Shown here one piece after another: positions 26,266 to 36,251 of a DNA stretch of 64,000 nt. The translations under genes were made by a program, and so were the position numbers. The stretch is from JAZGGS01 sp963714405 (GTDB lineage Bacteria; Bacteroidota; Ignavibacteria; Ignavibacteriales; Ignavibacteriaceae), in the NCBI GenBank assembly GCA_963714405.1, contig CAVQOH010000002.1:558001-622000 (forward strand), read 5' to 3'. How positions within the stretch are numbered: the first letter of the stretch is position 1; the number at the start of each line of letters is the position of its first letter. Under the pieces are notes generated by a model. That model did no database searches. It had not been told where the DNA came from and was given only the letters and a program-made list of their open reading frames with translations.

Positions 26266-27378
26266 ATGAACTGTAAAGACGTAATATATTTTTTAGAAAG
26301 CTGGGCACCGAAAGGAATTGCGTGGGAAAATGATAATGTAGGTCTTCAAGTTGGTTCTTATATAAGGCGTATAAAAAATATTATGGTAAGCCTGGATTTA
26401 ACCTCCAAAGTTATTGATGAAGCAATTTTAAAAAATTGTAACCTGATAATTACACATCATCCACCTTTATTCTATCCTTTAAACAATATTGATACAGATC
26501 ATGATCAAACCGCAAAAATGATTGAGCGGCTTATTAAGAATAATATTACTGTTTATTCAACACATACAAATCTTGATAATGCAAAGGATGGTGTTAGTTT
26601 TCAACTTGCAAAAAAATTAAAATTGCAAAACCTGAGCTTTTTAAAAAAGCTTTCTGGCAATCAATGCAAGTTGTTTGTATTTGTACCAGTAAACTATGTT
26701 AACAAAGTTGCAGATTCAATTTACAAGCTTGGCGGAGGAACTATTGGCAACTACTCACACTGTAGCTTTCAAACTGAAGGAACCGGAACTTTTATGGGTT
26801 CCAGTTCATCAAAACCTGCTATCGGTAACAAGAATAAATTGGAAAAAGTAAATGAAGTTAAACTGGAAATTCTTGTCGATTCTTTCCGGTTAGACAAAGT
26901 AATTTCTGCTATGAAACTTGCACATCCTTATGAAGAAGTGGCTTATGATATATATCCTTTAAAAAATCAAAATGTAAATTACGGGCTCGGTGCAATTGGG
27001 CATCTATCCCACCCAATGAAAACGAATGATTTTCTAAAGCATGTTGCCACAACGTTGAAAATTAAAAATTTCAAGTATACTAACAGCAATCGGAAAGCGA
27101 TAAGAAATGTAGCTGTTTGCGGAGGAGCTTGTGCAGAATTGATCTCCGATGCAATTCAAAATAAAGCTGATGCCTTCATAACTGCCGATGTAAAATATCA
27201 TAATTTTCAGGATGCAAAAGGTAATATCCTGTTAATTGATGCGGGACATTATGAAACTGAGATTTTTTGTGTTGACGAAATTCAAAAGAGATTACAAACA
27301 TATGTAGCAAATAAGTCCAAAATAAAAGTTTATAAGTATAAGGGTTCAACAAACCCAGTGATTTTTTATAACAATTAA
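26266..27378 (+). CDS. Nif3-like dinuclear metal-centre protein (DUF34/YqfO type)
   Basis: 370 aa. Two Nif3 halves with metal ligands (ITHHPPLFYP, STHTNLDNAKDG, CGGACAEL, DVKYHNFQDA, DAGHYETE) enclose an ~100-residue insert similar to the PII/CutA-like domain of YqfO (KLFVFVPVNYVNKVADSIYKL ... AHPYEEVAYDIYPL). Function of the family is poorly defined; GTP cyclohydrolase-like activity has been proposed. The C4 zinc-ribbon gene follows after 13 nt, a common pairing. ATG at 26266 has no ribosome site, as it abuts a terminator hairpin. Confidence 0.93.
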   Translation: MNCKDVIYFLESWAPKGIAWENDNVGLQVGSYIRRIKNIMVSLDLTSKVIDEAILKNCNLIITHHPPLFYPLNNIDTDHDQTAKMIERLIKNNITVYSTHTNLDNAKDGVSFQLAKKLKLQNLSFLKKLSGNQCKLFVFVPVNYVNKVADSIYKLGGGTIGNYSHCSFQTEGTGTFMGSSSSKPAIGNKNKLEKVNEVKLEILVDSFRLDKVISAMKLAHPYEEVAYDIYPLKNQNVNYGLGAIGHLSHPMKTNDFLKHVATTLKIKNFKYTNSNRKAIRNVAVCGGACAELISDAIQNKADAFITADVKYHNFQDAKGNILLIDAGHYETEIFCVDEIQKRLQTYVANKSKIKVYKYKGSTNPVIFYNN

Positions 27379-27391
27379 GGAGCCATTTAAA

Positions 27392-28114
27392 TTGTATAAT
27401 AGATTAAAAGTACTTAATCAACTCCAGTTGATTGACGACCAACTGGATGAATTAGAGGAGTTAAGAGGTGATCTTCCTAATGCTGTTAAGGATCTTGAAG
27501 ATCAGATTAACAGATTTAAAGAGGATATATCCAATAAAGAAAAGGAGAAAAAGGATTCATTAAAAAAACGAGAGGACAACGAGGTTGAGGTTGAAAAGCA
27601 AAAAGAGAACCAGAAAAAATTTAAAGCACAACTTTACCAGGTAAGAAACAATAAAGAATACGATGCACTTACAAAAGAAATTGATCATACTGATGAATTG
27701 GTTTCTAAGCTGGAAACAGAAAATGATTCCCTTGCTGATCTGAGTAAATCTCTAACACAGCAAATTGAGGAGATAAAACCAAAACTTGCTGAATTGAATG
27801 ATGAGCTAAAACTCAAGGAAGCAGATTTAAAAGAGATTATTAAAGCCAATGAAAAAGAAGAGGTAAAACTTCTTAAGGAAAGAAAATTAATTGAAAAGGA
27901 TGTTAAGAAACCGGATCTTTCTGCTTACATGCGTATAAGAAAAGCAAAACAGGGTAAAGCAGTTGCAACAATAAAGAGATCTGCCTGCTCTGGATGCCAC
28001 AATATTGTTCCTTCCCAAAGGCAGCTTGAAATTAGAAAAAATAACCGGTTATTCTTTTGTGAATACTGCGGGCGCATTCTTGTATCTACTGAAATTTCCG
28101 AATCTGCAGCCTGA
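27392..28114 (+). CDS. Coiled-coil protein with C4 zinc ribbon (CdsZ/FlgZ-like)
   Basis: 240 aa. Residues ~5-180 are a long antiparallel coiled coil rich in Glu and Lys. The C-terminus carries a zinc ribbon: ACSGCHNIVPSQ and FFCEYCGRIL. The family member HP0958 of Helicobacter binds RNA and sigma-54; the role here is open. TTG start at 27392, supported by the Shine-Dalgarno AAGGAG 9 nt upstream. Probably in one transcript with nif3. Confidence 0.92.
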   Translation: MYNRLKVLNQLQLIDDQLDELEELRGDLPNAVKDLEDQINRFKEDISNKEKEKKDSLKKREDNEVEVEKQKENQKKFKAQLYQVRNNKEYDALTKEIDHTDELVSKLETENDSLADLSKSLTQQIEEIKPKLAELNDELKLKEADLKEIIKANEKEEVKLLKERKLIEKDVKKPDLSAYMRIRKAKQGKAVATIKRSACSGCHNIVPSQRQLEIRKNNRLFFCEYCGRILVSTEISESAA

Positions 28115-28239
28115 TTAAATGTTTTCAGGACAATAATTTATGCTGATAAAGGCCAAGTAATTTAGTATATTTAGACAAATATAGATTAATCAGATTTTTA
28201 TAAAAGCTCAGCAAAAAGAGCAAAAGTTTTAAGAAAGAA

Positions 28240-28643
28240 AAATAAAATAACTCAGTCCGGGCAATTGCTCTTTTGATTCTTTCAAAAGGGAGGAAAGTCC
28301 GAACTTCAGAGAACAGAGTGCCGGGTAATACCCGGGGTTCCGTTTTTTCGGAATACTGCAAGTGCCACAGAAAATATACTGCCATGGTCAGCCATGGTAA
28401 TGGTGAAAAGGTGGGGTAAGAGCCCACCGTTTTGATGGTAACATCAAAAGCAAGGTAAACCACACTCGAAGCAAGACCAAATAGGGAAATCTTTATTCAT
28501 ATTTGAATTAAGGGATTGTTCGTCCCTATGATTTCCGGGTAGGTCGCTAGATTTCAGCCGCAATGCTGAAACCAGATAAATAATTGCCTTCCTGGTTTTA
28601 CCGGGTTACAAAATTCGGCTTATAGGGCTGGGTTATTTTATTT
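28240..28643 (+). ncRNA. rnpB: RNase P RNA, class A
   Basis: Universal core elements are in order: GGAGGAAAGTCCG (28290-28302), the ACAGAA at 28367-28372, GGTAAACC, GAAGCAAGACCAAATAGGG, GGTAGGTCGCT, AGATAAATAATTGCC and AATTCGGCTTATAG near 28613-28625. The ends pair as helix P1 (AAATAAAATAACTCAG with CTGGGTTATTTTATTT), which sets the boundaries to within a few bases. Cleaves tRNA 5' leaders. It lies ~125 bp after the zinc-ribbon gene and 31 bp before recJ. Confidence 0.97.
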
Positions 28644-28674
28644 GTTCTTTACATTTTTTTCAATTTGATTGCCG

Positions 28675-30405
28675 ATGCTAACAAAACGCTGGACAATTAA
28701 GAACGTAGAAGATGAATATTCAGTTAAATCACTGGCTGATTCGCTGAATATTTCTGATATATTAGCAAGCTTGCTTGTTGAAAGAAACGTTAAGAATTTT
28801 TCAGAGGCAAAAAAATTTTTCAGACCATCGCTTGATTCCCTGCACGATCCCTTTCTTATGCATAACATGGAAGAAGCTACTTCCAGACTCATTGAGGCAC
28901 TAACTGAAAATCAGAAAATTTGTATTTATGGTGATTATGATGTGGATGGAACTTGCGCCACTGCTGTGCTATATTTATTTCTTAAGGAACTTGATGCAAA
29001 TGTTGAATATTATATTCCCAAAAGGTTAGAAGAGGGATACGGTTTATCCACGGCTTCGGTTGATCAGGTAAAGGAAAAAGGAACCTCCCTTCTTATTACA
29101 GTTGATTGTGGTATAACCGCTATAGAAGAAACTGATTATGCCAATCAACTTGGTATGGATGTAATAATTTGCGATCATCATCAGCCAAAAGAAGAATTAC
29201 CTAAAGCCCTTGCAGTACTTGATCCGCTTAAACCTAATTGTAATTATCCATTTAAATACCTTTCGGGTGCTGGAGTAGCATTTAAGCTGGCACAGGGGGC
29301 CTGCGAAAGAATTGGCAAACGTGATCTTCCATTAAAATATATAGACCTCGTTGCGCTTGCTGGTGCTGCGGATATTGTTCCTTTAATTGATGAAAACAGG
29401 CTGCTTGTGGCTGAAGGCTTAAATATGATTAACAATAATCCACGCCCGGCTATGGAAGCATTAATAGAGGTAAGTCATCTTAAACCCGGTGAGTTGAATT
29501 CCGGACAAATCGTTTTTACAATTGCACCAAGAATAAATGCGGTGGGAAGGCTCGGGGATGCAGAAAGAGCTGTTGAACTATTAATATGTGAAGATAAATC
29601 TGAAGCTCATAAGCTTGCGCGTATTTTAGAAACTGAAAACCATGAAAGAAGAAAAATTGATGTTGATACTTTCGATTCTGCAATTGAAATGGTGGAAAAT
29701 TATCTAGATAAGAAAAATGATTTATCAATTGTACTTCATTATGAGGATTGGCATCCCGGTGTTATTGGTATTGTAGCTTCGAGGTTGGTTGAAAAGTATT
29801 ATCGCCCCACAGTATTGCTTACTACAATTGATGGTGTGGCAAAGGGTTCGGCAAGAAGCATTTCTAACTTTAATATTTATGAAGCTCTTGAAAAATGTGA
29901 GGATTTATTACTTCATTTTGGAGGCCACCAAGCAGCAGCTGGCGTAGCTGTAGAAGTTGATAAGCTTGATGAATTTAAAGAGCGATTTAATAATGTTGTC
30001 CGCCAATCTGTAACCCAGGAAGACTTGCTACCCGAAATAAAAATAGATGCAAAACTTAAATTTTCAGAAATAACACCAAAATTTTTAAAAATTCTGGATC
30101 AGTTTTCTCCATTTGGTCCGGGTAATATGCGCCCTGTATTTTTATCAGAAAATGTGCACATCTCAAACCTACCACGTATTGTTGGTACAAATCATTTATT
30201 GTTAAGTTTAAAGCAGGAAGGATCTGAAAGAATATTTGATTGTATTGGGTTTAACATGGGTGAATTTTGCAATCCAATTATTAATAATAATTCAAAAATT
30301 GATGTGGTTTTTACAATAGATAAAACCATCAGGGATGGGCGGGTTTTCCCGCAATTCAGGTTAAAGGATATAAAATTGCTAGAGAATATTGAGGAGATAA
30401 TTTAA
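28675..30405 (+). CDS. recJ: Single-stranded-DNA-specific exonuclease RecJ
   Basis: 576 aa from the ATG at 28675. DHH phosphoesterase motifs: YGDYDVDGTCA, VDCGITA, CDHHQP; DHHA1 region with GGHQAAAGVAVE; and an OB-fold C-terminal part (FGPGNMRPVF). Degrades single-stranded DNA 5'-3' in recombination and mismatch repair. The TAA stop overlaps the ATG of yebC (TAATG). Confidence 0.96.
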   Translation: MLTKRWTIKNVEDEYSVKSLADSLNISDILASLLVERNVKNFSEAKKFFRPSLDSLHDPFLMHNMEEATSRLIEALTENQKICIYGDYDVDGTCATAVLYLFLKELDANVEYYIPKRLEEGYGLSTASVDQVKEKGTSLLITVDCGITAIEETDYANQLGMDVIICDHHQPKEELPKALAVLDPLKPNCNYPFKYLSGAGVAFKLAQGACERIGKRDLPLKYIDLVALAGAADIVPLIDENRLLVAEGLNMINNNPRPAMEALIEVSHLKPGELNSGQIVFTIAPRINAVGRLGDAERAVELLICEDKSEAHKLARILETENHERRKIDVDTFDSAIEMVENYLDKKNDLSIVLHYEDWHPGVIGIVASRLVEKYYRPTVLLTTIDGVAKGSARSISNFNIYEALEKCEDLLLHFGGHQAAAGVAVEVDKLDEFKERFNNVVRQSVTQEDLLPEIKIDAKLKFSEITPKFLKILDQFSPFGPGNMRPVFLSENVHISNLPRIVGTNHLLLSLKQEGSERIFDCIGFNMGEFCNPIINNNSKIDVVFTIDKTIRDGRVFPQFRLKDIKLLENIEEII

Positions 30406-31139
30406 TGTCAGGTCATTCAAAATGGTCCACCATTAAAAGAAAAAAAGGCGCTGCAGATGCAAAGCGCGGTAAAATGTTTACAAAACTTATAAAAGAAATT
30501 ACTATTGCTGCAAGGGAAGGGGGAGGCGATCCTAATGCAAATCCTAGATTGCGTTTGGCTGTTGATAATGCAAAAGCTGCAAATATGCCTGCAGATAACA
30601 TTGATCGTGCAATTAAAAAAGCTACAGGCGAGCTTGAAGGTGTAACTTATCATGAATTAACTTACGAAGGATATGGTCCATCGGGTGTAGCTGTAATTGT
30701 TGAAGCAGCTACAGATAATAAAAACAGAACTGTAGCTGAAGTAAGGCATCTTTTTAGTAAATATAATGGGAGTTTAGCTGAGAATGGTTCTGTTGCATGG
30801 ATGTTTGACCGGAAAGGCGTAATTACTCTTCCTTCTCAGAATAAAACCGAAGAAGAAATTTTAGAAATTATTTTAGAAGCAGGAGCAGAAGATCTTCAAA
30901 CTGAGGAAGATTTTTTCGAAGTCCAATCAAACCTTGAATCTTTTGATCCGGTTCGAAAATCTATATTAGCAAATGACCTTGAAGTGGAAAATGCTTCTTT
31001 ACAATGGATTGCTAAAAATCTAGTTAAAGTAAGCGGTGAGGATGCTGAAAAAGTTATTAAATTAATCGATGCACTTGAAGAAAGCGATGATGTACAAAAC
31101 GTTTATTCAAATGCTGATTTTGGTGATGATGTGGTTTAG
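30405..31139 (+). CDS. yebC: YebC/PmpR family protein
   Basis: 244 aa. Signature MSGHSKWSTIKRKKGAADAKRGKMF, then LRLAVDNAKAANMPADNIDRAIKKA and LSKYNGSLAENGSVAWMFD-like segment, all as in YebC. Family members are DNA-binding regulators, and some assist translation at proline-rich sites. Start overlaps the recJ stop. Located next to ruvC, as in many genomes. Confidence 0.96.
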   Translation: MSGHSKWSTIKRKKGAADAKRGKMFTKLIKEITIAAREGGGDPNANPRLRLAVDNAKAANMPADNIDRAIKKATGELEGVTYHELTYEGYGPSGVAVIVEAATDNKNRTVAEVRHLFSKYNGSLAENGSVAWMFDRKGVITLPSQNKTEEEILEIILEAGAEDLQTEEDFFEVQSNLESFDPVRKSILANDLEVENASLQWIAKNLVKVSGEDAEKVIKLIDALEESDDVQNVYSNADFGDDVV

Positions 31140-31178
31140 TAATAGTTATAATAGCTTAGTATAAACACAGCAGTATGT

Positions 31179-31718
31179 ATGATTATTCTTGGAATAGACC
31201 CCGGGACTTATATAACCGGTTACGGGATTATTAAATACAAAGCCAATGCCTGCAGACACATTGCAAGCGGAATTATAAAACTTTCTTCACACCTGCCAAT
31301 ACCCGACAGATTGAAAACAATTTATGAAGAGCTTTCTAAACTTATTAGGAATTATAAACCCGATGAGTTTGCTATTGAAACAGCTTTTTACGGTAAAAAT
31401 GTTCAATCAGCAATGAAGATTGGTTATGCGCGAGGTGTATCAATACTAGCAGCTGTAAATAACGGAATTCCTCCCAGTGAGTATTCTCCGAGAGAAATTA
31501 AGAAATCAGTTGTTGGTAAGGGTGCTGCAACAAAGCAACAAGTAAATTATATGATTAAAACTCTGCTAAATATTAAAACGGACAAAATGAAAAGTGATGA
31601 AAGTGATGCTCTGGCAATTGCTCTTTGTCATGCATTCAGGTTAAAATCTCATACAAATAAGAAAACTAAAAACTGGAAAGCTTTTGTAGATGCCAACCCT
31701 GAGAGAGTAATTGATTAG
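31179..31718 (+). CDS. ruvC: Holliday junction resolvase RuvC
   Basis: 179 aa. Acidic catalytic residues in LGIDPGTYITGYG, FAIETAFYGKN and SDESDALAIALCHA. Also PREIKKSVVGKGAATKQQV, a family motif. Resolves four-way junctions by paired nicks together with RuvAB. Followed by ruvA at 63 nt; ruvB is not in the window. Confidence 0.97.
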   Translation: MIILGIDPGTYITGYGIIKYKANACRHIASGIIKLSSHLPIPDRLKTIYEELSKLIRNYKPDEFAIETAFYGKNVQSAMKIGYARGVSILAAVNNGIPPSEYSPREIKKSVVGKGAATKQQVNYMIKTLLNIKTDKMKSDESDALAIALCHAFRLKSHTNKKTKNWKAFVDANPERVID

Positions 31719-31781
31719 GTTTCATACTATTATAAATTTATTTTTGTAAAAGTTGTTGGACAGGTAATATAAGAGAAAATT

Positions 31782-32397
31782 GTGATTGGCCATCTTACTG
31801 GAAAAATAATATCAGCAAAACCAACTCATCTTATTTTAGATGTTAACGGTGTTGGTTACTCTATTTCCATATCAATAAACACTTTTGAAAAAATATCAGG
31901 TAAGGAACGTGCCTCACTTCATATCTATACTAATGTAAAAGAAGATTCAATATCATTATTTGGATTTTTCACAGAAGCAGAAAAAGAAATGTTTGAAATT
32001 CTCATCTCTGTATCCGGTGTTGGTCCAAAATCAGCAATTGGTTTATTGTCCGGTATTTCTGTAGAAAATCTTAAATATGCAATTGTTGAAGAAAATGTTG
32101 GCAAGAATAGTTGCTGTTCCGGGAATTGGCAGAAAAACTGCAGAGCGTTTAATCCTTGAGTTAAAATCTAAAGTTGGAGCTATTGAGGAGGGTGAAGTTT
32201 CTGCAATACCCGGTAACAAGCATGAAGCAATTTCTGCGTTAACAACTCTTGGTTACAATATTAAAACTGCAGAGAATGCAGTATTAAAAATATTATCTGA
32301 TGAACCTGATTGCGGTTTGGAAGAATTAATTAAAAAATCACTGTCTGAGATTAAACAAGTAAAATCAAATCCCCTGCTACTTAATTTTACAGCTTAG
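31782..32397 (+). CDS. ruvA: Holliday junction protein RuvA, apparent +1 frameshift
   Basis: GTG start at 31782 (MIGHLTGKIIS). The first frame (to 32159) has the OB fold and first helix-hairpin-helix (ISVSGVGPKSAIGLLSG). The second frame, to 32397, has the next helix-hairpin-helix (VPGIGRKTAERLILELKSK) and the C-terminal RuvB-binding domain (EAISALTTLGYN). They join if one G of the GG at 32100-32101 is removed: ...AIVEENV-ARIVAVPGIG..., giving ~204 aa, the normal size. Without this the tail is NSCCSGNW..., which is not RuvA. Same kind of break as in ispG. Confidence 0.92.
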
Positions 32398-33033
32398 TTC
32401 CCCGACACTTTCAATTTGTGCATCTATTTTATCTCCTCGGTTAACTATACCAACACCTGAGGGTGTTCCTGTAAAAATTAAATCGCCTTTTTCTAATTTC
32501 ATTATTGATGAAATATATTCTATAAGTTCTGCTGGATTAAATATCATACTGGCTAATGTGTCTTCCTGTTTTATAATCCCGTTTACACTTAGGGTTATTC
32601 TTTCATCAAGAGATAATTTATAATCATCTTTGAGAACAAAATCAGAGATAACAGCAGAAGTATCAAAACATTTTGCAAGTGTCCATGGATGTCCTTTACT
32701 TTTTAATTTTGATTGCACATCTCGTAAAGTCATATCCAGTCCAACGCCATAACCTGCAATTGCATTTTCTGCTTCTTCAGGAGATGCATTTTTAACATCG
32801 CTCCCTATCAAAATCACAAGTTCAACTTCGTGATGTAATTCGTTTCCATAAAAAGGATGAATTATATCATCCCCTGAGTAAATTACGGCAGAAGCTGGTT
32901 TTAAAAATAGAACGGGCTTATCAGGAATTTCATTACCAAGTTCTTTTGCATGTTCTGCATAATTTCTGCCAATGCAGACTATTTTACCAATTGGGATTTG
33001 TTGTGTGCTGTTTTTTAATTTTATTTCGAGCAT
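32377..33033 (-). CDS. Fumarylacetoacetate hydrolase family protein
   Basis: 218 aa. IPIGKIVCIGRNYAEHAKELG at the start, then ELHHEVELVILIG (metal-binding Glu), GYGVGLDMTLRDVQ, and GDLIFTGTPSGVGIV near the end. The family splits C-C bonds in keto acids such as fumarylpyruvate or acylpyruvates, or decarboxylates oxaloacetate. Tail overlaps ruvA by 21 bp on the other strand. A fragment resembling the start of this gene occurs at 36690-36785. Confidence 0.92.
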   Translation of the reverse strand: MLEIKLKNSTQQIPIGKIVCIGRNYAEHAKELGNEIPDKPVLFLKPASAVIYSGDDIIHPFYGNELHHEVELVILIGSDVKNASPEEAENAIAGYGVGLDMTLRDVQSKLKSKGHPWTLAKCFDTSAVISDFVLKDDYKLSLDERITLSVNGIIKQEDTLASMIFNPAELIEYISSIMKLEKGDLIFTGTPSGVGIVNRGDKIDAQIESVGELSCKIK

Positions 33034-33124
33034 AGAATTATATTAGTAATTATTATTTGTGTAAATATAAAAGAAGGATAATTGGATTGATAGTTTTACT
33101 TTGGGTTTGAATGGTTTCCAAAAA

Positions 33125-34507
33125 TTACTTTAAAAAAATCATTTTCTTAGTTTCTACAAAATTACCAGAATGTAATTGGTAAAAATATATTCCACTTGAA
33201 AGCTTTGCTCCATTAAAATCCTCCTCATAAATTCCAGCAGATTTTTCCTCATTAACTAAAGTTGCAACTTCTTTTCCTAAAACATCAAAGACTTTAAGTG
33301 TAACAAAATCTGGTTCAGTAATTTGGAAATTTATTATTGTTGTTGGATTAAACGGATTGGGATAGTTTTGGCTTAATGAAAAGTCTGTTACGAAAGAATG
33401 TTCTTCAGTAACCGAGGTTACCCTTGGTGTGTACATAAGACACTGATTGCTCCATTCTACATTTCCTCCATTAAAAGTATATCCACCCAAACTAACGATC
33501 CTGCCATCCGGGAACATTTCAAGTTCCGGTTCAAAGACAATGTGAGGCAAGGTATCATAAAAAATTATAGTTTGAGTTTTAGGATCATAGATTTCCCAAA
33601 TCTCCGGTTCAAAACTCCCACCTGTGATAAGAACTGTACTATCAAAAAGCAATACTGATTTATGGCTTGTGCGAGGGACTGTCATTTCTCCTGCTTCAGA
33701 CCAGGAATTTGCAGTAGGATCATATATCTCACAATACCGTGTACCAAGTGTAGAATCAGGTGTAGTACCGCCACTAACTAATACTCTACCGTCAGATAGG
33801 GGCAGGCTACTATGATAATCTCTGGCATGTAGCAGGTTACCTGCAGCAGACCATTGATTGGTAACCGGATCATATATTTCACAGGAATTAAGATAATTAA
33901 TACCTCCGTATCCTCCAGCTACTAGTACCTTACCATTATCAAGTATAGTAGCAGTATGACCAGCTCTGCCTTCTGAAAGTGAGTCTATAAAACTCCAGGA
34001 TTCAGTAGCAGGGTCATATATTTCACAGGTATTATAGTATATATTTTGAAGTGTTGATTGATTGAAATAATAACCGCCTACAACCAATATTCTGCCATCA
34101 TCCAATGGTGTAACTGTACTCCCCCAATATTTAATCGTCTCTATAGAATCTGTATATCTCCAACTATTTGAATCTGGATTAAATACTTCACACGATTTTT
34201 TTAAGAATCCACCAATTGCTATTACGTTACCGTTGCTTAGTGTAAGTAAGTGATGAACCAATCTGCCTTCCAGCATAGATGTTGTATTTTCCCATAAACC
34301 AATTTCGCCATTATATATTTCTGCACTGTTATAGTTGGGAAATAAATCACCTCCGGTAGCAAGGATTTTATTATTTGCAAAAATTGAGGAACTGAAATTA
34401 CGGCGTCTTACATCCATAGAATCTATTATCTCCCACAATCCATATTGTTGGGCTTCTGCACTCAAAAAAAGTAAAATAAATGAGGTGATCATCAATTTTA
34501 TTTTCAT
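33125..34507 (-). CDS. Secreted Kelch-repeat protein with T9SS sorting domain
   Basis: 460 aa. Signal peptide at 1-19 (ending SAEA-Q). At least five Kelch repeats, each of the form DGRILVVGGY ... CEIYDPATESWS, suggest a six-bladed propeller over residues ~20-360. The sorting domain is at ~375-460 (SQNYPNPFNPTTIINFQI, LKVFDVLGKEVATL, SGIYFYQL, KKMIFLK). Exported to the surface through T9SS; ligand unknown. The 163-bp region upstream contains no further gene. Confidence 0.92.
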   Translation of the reverse strand: MKIKLMITSFILLFLSAEAQQYGLWEIIDSMDVRRRNFSSSIFANNKILATGGDLFPNYNSAEIYNGEIGLWENTTSMLEGRLVHHLLTLSNGNVIAIGGFLKKSCEVFNPDSNSWRYTDSIETIKYWGSTVTPLDDGRILVVGGYYFNQSTLQNIYYNTCEIYDPATESWSFIDSLSEGRAGHTATILDNGKVLVAGGYGGINYLNSCEIYDPVTNQWSAAGNLLHARDYHSSLPLSDGRVLVSGGTTPDSTLGTRYCEIYDPTANSWSEAGEMTVPRTSHKSVLLFDSTVLITGGSFEPEIWEIYDPKTQTIIFYDTLPHIVFEPELEMFPDGRIVSLGGYTFNGGNVEWSNQCLMYTPRVTSVTEEHSFVTDFSLSQNYPNPFNPTTIINFQITEPDFVTLKVFDVLGKEVATLVNEEKSAGIYEEDFNGAKLSSGIYFYQLHSGNFVETKKMIFLK

Positions 34508-34670
34508 AAATTAATCCGCGATTTATATTTTCGGTCAACGAGTTTATTAGACATAATATTTATAGGTTAATTTAAGAGAGCAGGAGATTCCTGTGAAAAT
34601 CCTACCCTCTTATTCTAAGTTTCACAAACTAATTTTTATTGAGCTTATTTATGGTTGATATGTGAACATA

Positions 34671-36215
34671 CTATTTTGTCAATATCATCTTTTTAATTGA
34701 AACAAAATCATTTACTTTTAACTTGTAAAGATATACACCACTAACCAATCCAGCGGCATTAAAAGTAACAGAATGTAATCCAATTCCCTGTTTTTCATTG
34801 ACTAATTTTTCAACTTCATTACCTAATATATCATATACACTTAATGTTACAAAGCCATTTTCCTTTAAAGTGTAATTAATTGTAGTTGAAGGATTAAATG
34901 GATTTGGGTAATTCATCTCCAGTTTGTAATCAGTAGTTACAATTTTATTCAAATCACTACTTTTCTTACCATATTTGTTCCAGGCGATCCAGTCTGTGTC
35001 AGAGGGTAGAGATTCTTGCTGTTCATTATTAACTGCAACTATTCGATACCACAATCTATGCGGACCTGATCCAACTGTCGTACCTACATCTGTCCACGAT
35101 GTAACAGGTGCAGGATTCGGAAACCCTTGCCATGCACTAATTGTTGCAACTAGTGTCCAGTTTGTTGGGGGTTCACCAGCAGTATGAGCACGATATATTT
35201 TATATTGGTTAATTTCTGTATAGTATCTCGGATTCCAATCCAATTGTGCTTCATCAAGCGCATTTGCAGTTACAACAAGATCCCTTGGTCTATGTGGTGC
35301 GCCAGAAGCAACGTTTAACGCATCATAAGCATTGATTCTGCCATGATCGGGAGTAATGTCTCTCCAGCTAAAATTTATTACATCGGCGCCACCATTAATT
35401 GCAGCTTGTATTCCTTGCACATAATCTCGGTCTAGTCTTAGGCGAAGATTCCAACCCAAACTTGAAATACCCAAATTATTGTTAGTTGTTACACCTGCAA
35501 TACTTGCAACTGCACTGCCATGTCCACCAAAATAATTAAAATGGTGATAATCTACTTTATCAACCAGGTCTTCGTGTAAGGTTGTCACATATGATAAATA
35601 AAAATCGTTTATTGAAATGGTTATTGTTGTGTCGCCAAGTGTAAAATCCCAAGCAAATTTGGCAAAAACACTATCAAGGTTCCAATGCTCGCCAGCCAAA
35701 TACCAGGGATCGTTTGGCTCTGTAGATAACATATAGATTTCATAAGGTCCTTCTGCGTATTCAATTGCAGTAAAACCACTGAGTGCAGAGATAATGTTAG
35801 CGATGGGTATCAGGTTGGAAAAATGTATCTGGAAAACCTGGGATAAATCATTAATTGTAACTGTTTTACCATTTCTTTTATTAGTCCTTTCTGTATCTCC
35901 CCAAATTAAATCGGGAAATACCTTTTCCAGTGTAATATTTCCATACTGCGTCACTAATGAATTTAGAAAATTTCTTACATCAACATCATTTATATCGTTA
36001 ATTGACGCTTGCGATACACCAACGGGTAAATTAATAATATTATCGGTGAAGTTTATTGTTATTAGATCAGAAAATTTGTTGTTATTCAAATCTAAATAAA
36101 TATCAGATTCGGTTACGAGTAATGGTTCCTGAAGCAGAGTAAGATTTGATTGCGCCATAGTTGTGATGCTTAACAATAAAGGAAGGATTATAGTTTTCTG
36201 AATTGCATTTTTCAT
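34671..36215 (-). CDS. Subtilisin-like (S8) cargo protein lacking the catalytic-Ser region, with T9SS sorting domain
   Basis: 514 aa from the ATG at 36215, 6 nt after GGAGAG. Signal peptide (ending TTMA-Q), prodomain-like region, then S8 core elements: an Asp in TISINDFYL, HEDLVDKV, the His motif GGHGSAVASIAG with TNNNLGISSLGW, and GGADVINFSW. The sequence jumps directly from there to GRINAYDALN, normally the very end of the domain. The oxyanion Asn and the GTSMASP-type Ser motif are missing. A fibronectin-like region (NQYKIYRAHTAGEPP) and sorting domain (EMNYPNPFNPSTTI, SGVYLYKL, KKMILTK) follow. It is probably inactive as a protease. Confidence 0.85.
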   Translation of the reverse strand: MKNAIQKTIILPLLLSITTMAQSNLTLLQEPLLVTESDIYLDLNNNKFSDLITINFTDNIINLPVGVSQASINDINDVDVRNFLNSLVTQYGNITLEKVFPDLIWGDTERTNKRNGKTVTINDLSQVFQIHFSNLIPIANIISALSGFTAIEYAEGPYEIYMLSTEPNDPWYLAGEHWNLDSVFAKFAWDFTLGDTTITISINDFYLSYVTTLHEDLVDKVDYHHFNYFGGHGSAVASIAGVTTNNNLGISSLGWNLRLRLDRDYVQGIQAAINGGADVINFSWRDITPDHGRINAYDALNVASGAPHRPRDLVVTANALDEAQLDWNPRYYTEINQYKIYRAHTAGEPPTNWTLVATISAWQGFPNPAPVTSWTDVGTTVGSGPHRLWYRIVAVNNEQQESLPSDTDWIAWNKYGKKSSDLNKIVTTDYKLEMNYPNPFNPSTTINYTLKENGFVTLSVYDILGNEVEKLVNEKQGIGLHSVTFNAAGLVSGVYLYKLKVNDFVSIKKMILTK

Positions 36216-36251
36216 TTGTCTCTCCAAGATTTTAATTGAAAAATTAATTAG

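Noticed and set aside
28125..28463. Open frame on the minus strand over the RNase P RNA gene
   Set aside because: The region is structured RNA with all RNase P core motifs on the plus strand.
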